Source of the DNA: JALZAI01 sp038212215
GTDB taxonomy: Bacteria > Actinomycetota > Actinomycetes > Mycobacteriales > Jatrophihabitantaceae
Reading direction: 5' to 3'
Length of the DNA stretch: 64,000 nt
NCBI GenBank assembly: GCA_038212215.1
Contig: JBBQUT010000007.1
Location: 97,825 to 161,824 of the forward strand
The stretch's first letter is position 1; each line of letters opens with the position of its first letter. The position numbers were made by a program, and so were the translations under genes. Below the pieces are notes generated by a model. That model saw only the letters and a program-made list of their open reading frames with translations. It made no database searches and had not been told where the DNA came from. This document shows positions 57,829 to 64,000 of this stretch, piece after piece.

Positions 57829-60231
57829 ATGCGTGTTTGGTCATCCGTCGATTCCTCGTCTCGCAAGCCCGCTCGGCTTCGTCGCTCGAGCGGTCTAGCC
57901 GTCAGCGCCATGCTGCTGGCCTCAGGCGCATTGGCTGCAGGCGCGGCACCCTCAGCTGCCGGCACCGCTACCGCTGCGCACCTGTCCACAGCAGGGACCG
58001 GTTGTCAGCTCGGCAACGGCGTCAAGCACGTCATCAGCATCGTGTTCGACAACGTTCACTTCTCCCGGGACAACCCGAACGTGCCGTCCGATCTCGAGCA
58101 GATGCCGCACCTGCTCAGCTTCCTCACGTCCAACGGCACGGTGCTTTCGAACACCCACACGCCTTTGATCGCGCATACCGCCGATGACAGCCTGACCATC
58201 TACACCGGTCTATACGGAGACCGGCATGGCCAGCCGGTTACGAACTCGTACAAGACGTACAACCCGGATGGCACGACCGACCCGGCAACGTCGTTCGCAT
58301 ACTGGACGAGCCCGGCCGTCGACACGGCGACGACACCGACCGCCGGGCACGACACGGCGCCGACGATGGTGTACTCCCCGAACGTGCCGGCCCCCCCGGG
58401 CGCAACAGGCCGGCAGACGCCGGCGCCGTGGGTACCGTTCACCCGCGCGGGCTGCTCCACCGGTGACTTCTCCACCGCGAACATGGTGCTCGAAAACACC
58501 AGACTCGACCTCAACACGGTGTTCGGTGCCTCCTCGCCCGAGGTCGCGCAACTCAACGCCGATCCCAGCTTCTTCAAGGACGCGGAGGTCTCCGACTACA
58601 TCGGCGTCGCGGTGCACTGTGCACGCGGTGACGCGGTCTGCGCGACGGCGCAAGCGACGAAGTTCGGGCAGACCTCCCCAACGCCAAGCGCGGTCACCGA
58701 CCAACTGCCCACCGAACCGGGCGGCTACGAGGGCTACCAGGCCCTGTTCGGGGCCCGCTACGTCGCCCCGCAGCTCGGAGCAGGGTCGCCGTCATTGGTG
58801 CACAACGGCTATCCGGTCACCGACGCGTCGGGCAACCTGACCGACATCGACGGGACCCCGATCATCAACACGTTCGCCGGCACGCCGGGCTTCCCCGGTT
58901 TCAGCCCGACGGCTGGGCAGACCCTCGGCTACCTGGCCGACATGCAAGAAAGCGGCATCCCGGTTACGTACGGCTACATCTCCGACCTGCACGAGCGCAA
59001 GGCCGGCACCAGCGGCTGCACGACCGCAACCGCGACCGGCACAGGAAAACCGATCGGACCCGGCGATTCGTGCTACCTCACTAACGCCAAGAGCTATGAC
59101 GAGGCCTTCGCGAAGTTCTTCGACCGTTTGCAGAAGGACGGCATCACGCCGGCTAACACCGAGTTCGTGATCGGTTCGGAGGAGAACGACCAGTTCGCCG
59201 GCGCCAACGTCGGTCGGGCGACAGTGCCGACGCCCGTCGGTTGCGACGGTGTCACCACGCCCTGCCAGTACGCGAGCGGCCAGGTGGGCGAGTTGCAGGC
59301 CAATATCAAGGGCCTGCTGTCCGGCACGGCCAGCGGCGCGACGCCGTTCGACATCGAGCCGCAAGGCGCTGCTATCTACGTGCACGGCCAGCCGGCCGCG
59401 AACGATCCAGCGGTGCGTCAACTCGAGCGTGACACCGCCGCGATGACGGGCGACGACCCGTACACCGCGGTGATTGGTGAGAAGATCACGAACTATCAGG
59501 CAGGCCGGCTCGAGCAACGGATCCTGCATCTGCAGACAGCCGACCCGCTGCGCACACCGACGTACACGCTCTTCCCGAAGCCCGACTACTTCTTCTCCAC
59601 GTCGGGCGCGAATGTCGCGATCAACAGCGGATTCGCCTACGACCATGGCTATTACAGCCCGAACATCGACGTGACCTGGTCGTCTCTCGTCGGGCCAGGC
59701 GTCGCAGCCCGCGGCGTCGACGGGCCACGGCCGGCGGACGGCAACCAGGCCCACGATCCCAACTCGACGAACACCGTCCCGCAGGCAAGCACACACGGCA
59801 CGTGGGTCGAGGAAACCGACCTGCGCCCGACCCTGCTGTACCTGACCGGCCTGCGCGACGACTACCCCACCGATGGACGCGTCATCAGCCAATTACTGCG
59901 CGCCGCGCCTCGCTCGCTGCGCGACACGCGTTTGCTCGCCGTCGCCTACCAGCAGCTCAACTCGAGCGTCGGCACGTTCGCTACCGACACCCTGGTCGCC
60001 GACAGCGCGGCCCTGGCGTCGGGATCGAGCGGCGACGACTCCGCCTACACCAACGTCCAGAGCGCACTCGCCCGGCTTGCCGATCGTCGCGACGCGCTCG
60101 CCACAGAGCTCAAGACGACTCTCGCCGCGGCCACGAAAGGCGTTGCGCCGTCGCAGGCAACGCTGATATCGCAATTGCTCAGAAGCCTGAGCATCCTGGC
60201 CGCCGCGCATCACCTGGCCCACCCCAACTAA
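57829..60231 (+). CDS. Secreted alkaline-phosphatase-superfamily-like protein
   Basis: An 800-residue protein from ATG 57829 with GGAG upstream. The N-terminus has basic residues, then LAVSAMLLASGALAAGAAPS, a cleavable signal. IVFDNVHFSRDNP, THTPLIAHTADDSLTIYTGL and YGDRHG resemble the N-terminal metal site and nucleophile region of phosphatase/sulfatase-fold enzymes; FVIGSEENDQF, SGFAYDHGYYSPNI and EETDLRPTLLYLTGL match the C-terminal half. The usual DHG is altered to EENDQ in one site, so catalytic activity is uncertain. Function unknown; exported. Confidence 0.78.
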   Translation: MRVWSSVDSSSRKPARLRRSSGLAVSAMLLASGALAAGAAPSAAGTATAAHLSTAGTGCQLGNGVKHVISIVFDNVHFSRDNPNVPSDLEQMPHLLSFLTSNGTVLSNTHTPLIAHTADDSLTIYTGLYGDRHGQPVTNSYKTYNPDGTTDPATSFAYWTSPAVDTATTPTAGHDTAPTMVYSPNVPAPPGATGRQTPAPWVPFTRAGCSTGDFSTANMVLENTRLDLNTVFGASSPEVAQLNADPSFFKDAEVSDYIGVAVHCARGDAVCATAQATKFGQTSPTPSAVTDQLPTEPGGYEGYQALFGARYVAPQLGAGSPSLVHNGYPVTDASGNLTDIDGTPIINTFAGTPGFPGFSPTAGQTLGYLADMQESGIPVTYGYISDLHERKAGTSGCTTATATGTGKPIGPGDSCYLTNAKSYDEAFAKFFDRLQKDGITPANTEFVIGSEENDQFAGANVGRATVPTPVGCDGVTTPCQYASGQVGELQANIKGLLSGTASGATPFDIEPQGAAIYVHGQPAANDPAVRQLERDTAAMTGDDPYTAVIGEKITNYQAGRLEQRILHLQTADPLRTPTYTLFPKPDYFFSTSGANVAINSGFAYDHGYYSPNIDVTWSSLVGPGVAARGVDGPRPADGNQAHDPNSTNTVPQASTHGTWVEETDLRPTLLYLTGLRDDYPTDGRVISQLLRAAPRSLRDTRLLAVAYQQLNSSVGTFATDTLVADSAALASGSSGDDSAYTNVQSALARLADRRDALATELKTTLAAATKGVAPSQATLISQLLRSLSILAAAHHLAHPN

Positions 60232-60441
60232 AGGATCGCCGCCGGACGCGACAAACCTGCGTCGTGCTGGCGGGCGCGGCACGCGGCCGAGGTCGAATGC
60301 CGCGGGCTTCAGCGAGCATGTGCAGCTTATTGAGACATCGCATAGCCTCGGTGACCGGTTTACTCCTGGGGACCAGCGCCCGACCGCATGCAGTATCTGC
60401 GTCGGCGCCATTGAATTGTGTCCGGACGAGGAGTCCGCATC

Positions 60442-61125
60442 ATGATCGAACGTGTGAAGGCAACTGTTCCACTCGCCGTGGTTATCGCCGTGCTCGCCGG
60501 GATTTGGGTCGAGTTCAGTCTCAACTTCACCTTCCACTGGGTCACCGACGGCGACCTGGGTAACGGGCTCAGCCTGCCAAGCAATTTCCACCTGATCGTT
60601 CCGGCGGCATTTGTCACCTGGGGATTTTTCTTCGCTGCTGGCGCTGATTCCGCTGCCTTCACCAAAACGGCGGTCGCCTCGGTGGTAGGCGCGGTCGGCG
60701 GCTTGCTGCTCATGTTGATCGCACCCAAGATCGCCGATCTGCCAGACTTCTGGGGCATCGCGATCACCGTCGCTGTGCTCGCCGTTCTCATCGTGGCCGG
60801 CTCCGCCCTCGGCGACTGGTATTACGTGCCCGCCATCTTCGGTGCCTTCGCGGCAACTGTGTTCTGGTGGATTGCCACCGGTCTCGACGGCTGGGCGAAG
60901 GACGGCGGGGGCGTCGGCAACAGTGTCAGCGCGCTGGGCAAGCCGGCCACGGCCGGTGCGGGCGCGTTCGGCGGCGTTCTGTCGACACCGGTCGTGTGGG
61001 TTTTCATCGACACGCTGATCACACTGCTCATCGGCTGCGTTCTCGGGATGGCGTCGGTCAAGCTCGCCGGTCTGATTACGCGAACCCGACCGGCCGCTAA
61101 CGACCGCACCCACGCGCACGCATAA
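60442..61125 (+). CDS. Six-helix membrane protein, DUF1097-like
   Basis: A 227-residue integral membrane protein; ATG 60442 is preferred (GAGGAG 11 bases upstream) over GTG 60418. Hydrophobic segments lie at VPLAVVIAVLAGIWVEFSLN, IVPAAFVTWGFFFAAG, VASVVGAVGGLLLMLIAPKI, IAITVAVLAVLIVAGSALGD, FGAFAATVFWWIATGL and the C-terminal WVFIDTLITLLIGCVLG. The pattern recalls DUF1097 inner-membrane proteins. No function known. The 210 bases upstream hold no gene. Confidence 0.7.
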   Translation: MIERVKATVPLAVVIAVLAGIWVEFSLNFTFHWVTDGDLGNGLSLPSNFHLIVPAAFVTWGFFFAAGADSAAFTKTAVASVVGAVGGLLLMLIAPKIADLPDFWGIAITVAVLAVLIVAGSALGDWYYVPAIFGAFAATVFWWIATGLDGWAKDGGGVGNSVSALGKPATAGAGAFGGVLSTPVVWVFIDTLITLLIGCVLGMASVKLAGLITRTRPAANDRTHAHA

Positions 61126-61135
61126 CGGCCGTAGC

Positions 61136-61864
61136 TCAGCCCGTTGCCCAAGCCGCCAATTCAGGGTCGGCCGGGTCTGGAAGCGGCAGCAGGACGGCGG
61201 CCTCATCAACCTCAGTCTCAAAGCGCGTGGCAACTACGGTGCGGTACAGCGCGCGCCGTAGTTGCCACGGCACGAGGCGATATGGGGCACGTATCAGTAC
61301 GTTGCGCCGGTACGGCCATTCCGACGTGAAGCCTTCTCCACGCAGTTGACGTTGCAGGAGCAATTCGGACTGCAGTAGCACCCGACCGCCGCGGCGCCGA
61401 TATGCTCCCGCGCCGACGCGGTAATAGACCAGCGGCTCCGCGACATTTGCCGGTTCGGCGCCGTCACCGAGCATCCGGGCGAACAGCAGGTAGTCCTCCA
61501 TCAGTGCAACGTCGCCGTACCCGCCTGCCGCCTGCAGCCGGTACACCACCGTCGGGTGATTGAAGGGATCGTGCATGCGGGCATAGCGCCGGATCTGATC
61601 CGGCACCGTCGGCGGGACGCGGCGTCCGACGATGTGGTCGATATCGTCGGCGAATTCGAGCATTGCGGCACCGACGATGTCCGCGTCCTCGATCATGCGG
61701 AGCTGAACCGCGAAACGGTGCGGCATCGACACGTCGTCCGAGTCCATCCGTGCTACCACGTCGTAACGGCTCGCGGTCAGGCTGACGTCCAGCGCCGGGC
61801 CCAGCCCGCCGTTGACGGCGAGCGCGACATCGCTCACCGGCACCGGGCTGCTCTCGAGCAGCAT
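61136..61864 (-). pseudogene. 5'-truncated family 2 glycosyltransferase
   Basis: The frame encodes the C-terminal part of a GT2 enzyme: NGGLGPALDVSL, YDVVARMDSDDVSMPHRF (DSDD metal-binding motif) and MEDYLLFARMLGDGAEPANV. The N-terminal nucleotide-binding half, about 70-80 residues, is missing. The frame is open upstream of ATG 61864 for 15 codons (DAEITVHTAM) and then meets a stop where the plus-strand pseudogene begins. It is truncated rather than a short natural enzyme. Confidence 0.7.
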
Positions 61865-61897
61865 GGCGGTGTGGACGGTGATCTCCGCATCGGCCGG

Positions 61898-62495
61898 CGA
61901 GCAGCGCTCACCAGCCCGATCGTGCTACTCCTGCTGGGCAGCCTCCTCGTTCAACTGGCATACGTGCTCTACGACTACATCGGTTGGACGCACGCCTTCC
62001 CGCTGTTGCCTTACCACCAGCCCTCGGACGACTCGAAGCTGCGCGCCGAGCTGGCCAGCTCGTGCGCATCGAAGGGTCGCTGGCGCCGGGGACAACGCTG
62101 TGGGTGATCGATCAGCCGACGCCGCTCGTCCTCTCGCACGCACCAACCCGGACAACTATGCATTCGTCGGCGGCGGCTTGGCCGACTGGCGGGTCAAGCA
62201 CGTCCGTGGCGGTTTCGCCGGCTGGGTCCGACAGATCAAGGCACGCGCATCGATCGTGGTCTTGGACGCCTGGCGGGAGAAGCTTGCGATCAAGCAACAG
62301 CTGGAACACTGGCTGACCGCGCACTACGACCGGGGCTTCATCGGCCACTGGCCGGTGTGGGTGTCGCGAGCTGCGGGCGCCAGGACGGCCGCGCATTTCA
62401 TCCGGTTGACCCGTAAACGTCAGGTTTGGACGTTGTTGACCACCGGCGGGACGTTCCGTCGAACCAATTGCCCGAGGGCGCTAGCCGCGAGCTAG
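61898..62495 (+). pseudogene. Frameshifted membrane protein gene
   Basis: Three plus-strand frames form one protein. SPIVLLLLGSLLVQLAYVLY, then a segment ending KLRAELA, is in frame one (to about 62060). LVRIEGSLAPGTTLWVIDQP continues in frame two (to about 62125). NPDNYAFVGGGLADWRVKHV and LEHWLTAHYDRGFIGHWPVW follow in frame three (from about 62148 to 62495). Each junction needs one inserted or deleted base. One membrane helix precedes a periplasmic-looking domain. No start codon is visible, and the 5' end meets the truncated glycosyltransferase. Family not recognised. Confidence 0.65.
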
Positions 62496-62584
62496 CGGTT
62501 ACTGACTCACCCCCGAGGCAAGAGCACAGATGGATCGCGAAGAATGTGTTGCAGTCCCGATATCCTGGCTCAGTAGCGTTCCCG

Positions 62585-62622
62585 GCCCTCGTAGCTCAGG
62601 GGATAGAGCGCCGGACTCCTAA
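62585..62622 (+). pseudogene. Truncated tRNA-Arg (anticodon CCT), 5' half only
   Basis: GCCCTCG acceptor strand, TA, D arm GCTC-AGGGGATA-GAGC, then CCGGA and the loop CTCCTAA with anticodon CCT reproduce the first 38 positions of an arginine tRNA. The following bases CTCGG do not complete the anticodon stem, and no T arm or 3' acceptor strand is present. The break is at the end of the anticodon loop, a usual crossover site of tRNA-targeting integrases. Confidence 0.8.
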
Positions 62623-63096
62623 CTCGGCCGTCATCATCGTCGGCCACCACCGCGTTGTCGCATACGCACGGCCGCAGCCCAGCGAATCCGGGGCCTGCAG
62701 CATGCTCACCGATGCGCGCCGTTGTCCATTGCTACTCGCTGTTCGACGGACACCAGACGGACAAACCCGCAGCTGGGACGGACGCCAGACGGACACGTCC
62801 GATTACCTCGTGGCACCCGGCGACCCACGCAATATCCGTCTATGCGCTTAGGGTTGGAACCAACGGCTGAGTGCGTATGGATGGGTAGGGCTGCGGTCGA
62901 CTCCACTGTCATGACTGCGGAGGGTCAGCCATCTGTCGAGCTCCGAAGTGCAGCCAGCAGGGCGCATCGGTCGGTCTAGCGCCGCCAGCTTCGACCGGAC
63001 CGCACTGAACGCACCCGATCCGGCGGCACCAGCGAGGGGAATATTCGGGCCGGCCCCGGCGTCGTGTTTGACGATCAGGAGCCAAGGAGGTCCGAC
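62623..63096. other. 474-base non-coding stretch with 18-bp direct repeat
   Basis: No gene is supported. An 18-base direct repeat, ACGGACACCAGACGGACA (62746-62763) and ACGGACGCCAGACGGACA (62778-62795), differs at one base with starts 32 bases apart. The region after 62990 provides the leader of the next gene and ends with AAGGAGG. The short frames on both strands look like shadows. Confidence 0.45.
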
Positions 63097-63735
63097 ATGC
63101 CGACCATCGTCGTCTTCGGGGGAACCGGTTACACCGGAGCCAACATCGCCGGTGAAGCCGCATCCCGCGGCCACAACGTGGTCTCGGTGAGCAGGTCAGC
63201 GCCGACGGAACCGATTCCAGGCGTCCAATACGAGACCGGTGATGTCGCTGAGCTCGCCCCGCAGCTGATACCGGGAGCCGACGCCGTGGTCGTGGCGTTG
63301 TCTCCGCGCGGGGATACGGCCGGACGCCTCGTTTCGCTATATCGCGACCTGGCTCAGCAGTCCGCAGCCGCGCGAGCGCGATACATCCAGATCGGCGGCT
63401 TCTCCTCGCTGCGCCCGGCTGTGGGTCAGCCACGCTTCGTCGAAGGCGAAGTGCCCGAGGAATTCCGCGGCGAAGCGCAGGAGGGCGAGGCCACCAGGGC
63501 GATGCTCGTCGACACCGCGCCGGCCGAACTCGACTGGGTCTTCGTCAGCCCGGCCGGTGGTTACGGATCGTGGGCGGCGGGTGAGCCGACGGGCCGATAC
63601 CGGGTCGGCGACGACGTGGCGCTCTTCGACGAACAGGGCGGTTCCAACATCTCTGGAGCCGACTTCGCGCTCGCAGTCGTTGACGAGATCGATAATCCGA
63701 CGCACCATAGGGCACACATCGGTATCGCATACTGA
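63097..63735 (+). CDS. NAD(P)-binding atypical SDR (NmrA/YwnB-like)
   Basis: A 212-residue Rossmann protein with a near-perfect AAGGAGG before ATG 63097. MPTIVVFGGTGYTGANIAGE holds GxxGxxG of atypical SDRs, and VVSVSRSAPTEPIPGVQYET the second strand. ADAVVVALSPRG and YIQIGGFSSLRP follow the usual core. Such proteins act as NAD(P)H-dependent quinone or flavin reductases or redox sensors. It stands alone between degraded regions and looks intact. Confidence 0.9.
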   Translation: MPTIVVFGGTGYTGANIAGEAASRGHNVVSVSRSAPTEPIPGVQYETGDVAELAPQLIPGADAVVVALSPRGDTAGRLVSLYRDLAQQSAAARARYIQIGGFSSLRPAVGQPRFVEGEVPEEFRGEAQEGEATRAMLVDTAPAELDWVFVSPAGGYGSWAAGEPTGRYRVGDDVALFDEQGGSNISGADFALAVVDEIDNPTHHRAHIGIAY

Positions 63736-64000
63736 TCGAGGTCGACAGATGCCAATTCCAGCAGACGTCGCCGTGCTTGAAACCATCCGCGGCCGACACC
63801 GTTAGGCGTCGGAGCCAACACGCGGATCGACCGCCCGCTGCGGCGAAGCGGCACCACCCCCCATTGGGCACAGGTGCGCGAGCGCCAGGCTCACCAGACA
63901 TGGCGCGCAGGGACACCTGCTGCTGATGTAGCGCGATCGTCCGTCGCACACGAACCGTCGATCTCGCGCACGCTGGATCGACACACGAGGCGCGCAGATC
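63736..64000. other. Right-end stretch without a recognisable gene
   Basis: The last 265 bases hold no frame on either strand that I recognise as real; the short minus-strand frames lack RBS and family features. A gene may begin beyond the window. Confidence 0.35.

Overview
The window is high-GC DNA from an actinobacterium. Evidence: GTG starts are common, many starts overlap the previous stop as GTGA or ATGA, and spontaneous AT-rich stretches occur almost only in promoters. Gene content agrees: WS/DGAT acyltransferases, carboxylic acid reductase, F420/flavin luciferase-like oxidoreductases, and the MoeA-like (Glp) / GlpR cell-division locus next to galU and mscL. The genus cannot be fixed from this sequence alone.

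Region 1 (1-30.5 kb) is a dense catabolic island for an unidentified carboxylic acid that is handled as a CoA thioester. It carries three SnoaL-like proteins, two APH-fold phosphotransferase-like proteins, a D-aminoacylase-type amidohydrolase, a luciferase-like monooxygenase, and thioredoxin with two AhpD/carboxymuconolactone decarboxylase-type proteins. It also has five SDR genes (one a remnant), three enoyl-CoA hydratases, two thiolases, an acyl-CoA dehydrogenase, a class III CoA-transferase and a thioesterase. A branched-chain-amino-acid-type ABC importer is present, in which both permeases and one ATPase are fused (LivH-LivM-LivG). TetR and FadR-type GntR regulators sit inside the island. 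Several promoters share AT-rich palindromes of the TAGYTAA type, including one identical 14-mer, which suggests one regulon.

Region 2 (27.6-38 kb) is a lipid and aldehyde module: two WS/DGAT wax ester/triacylglycerol synthases, an acyl-CoA ligase coupled to an alpha/beta hydrolase, a small conserved-looking protein, and a 4'-phosphopantetheinyl transferase coupled to a full-length carboxylic acid reductase. The PPTase would activate the reductase, which turns acids into aldehydes.

Region 3 (38-44.7 kb) looks like an inserted or rearranged islet. It holds an HSL-type esterase with a divergent OhrR-like regulator, a GFA-type zinc protein, an aldehyde dehydrogenase, an SDR and a TetR gene. Gene fragments lie at both ends, and tandem GGGTCAA repeats lie at 38151-38170 and 44624-44645. 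The second pair is next to the 3' end of a tRNA-Ala(CGC).

Region 4 (44.7-61.1 kb) is mostly core genome: glpR, a GNAT acetyltransferase, glp/moeA, galU, 5-formyltetrahydrofolate cyclo-ligase, an FmdB-type zinc ribbon protein, a CpaB/SAF-like protein, mscL, a repeat protein and moaE-mogA-moaC. It continues with an SDR, a PAS-GGDEF-EAL protein, an acyl-CoA-binding protein, a secreted phosphatase-like protein and a membrane protein.

Region 5 (61.1-64 kb) is decayed. A 5'-truncated glycosyltransferase overlaps a frameshifted membrane-protein pseudogene, followed by the 5' half of a tRNA-Arg(CCT) that stops exactly at the end of the anticodon loop. One intact NAD(P)-binding protein follows.
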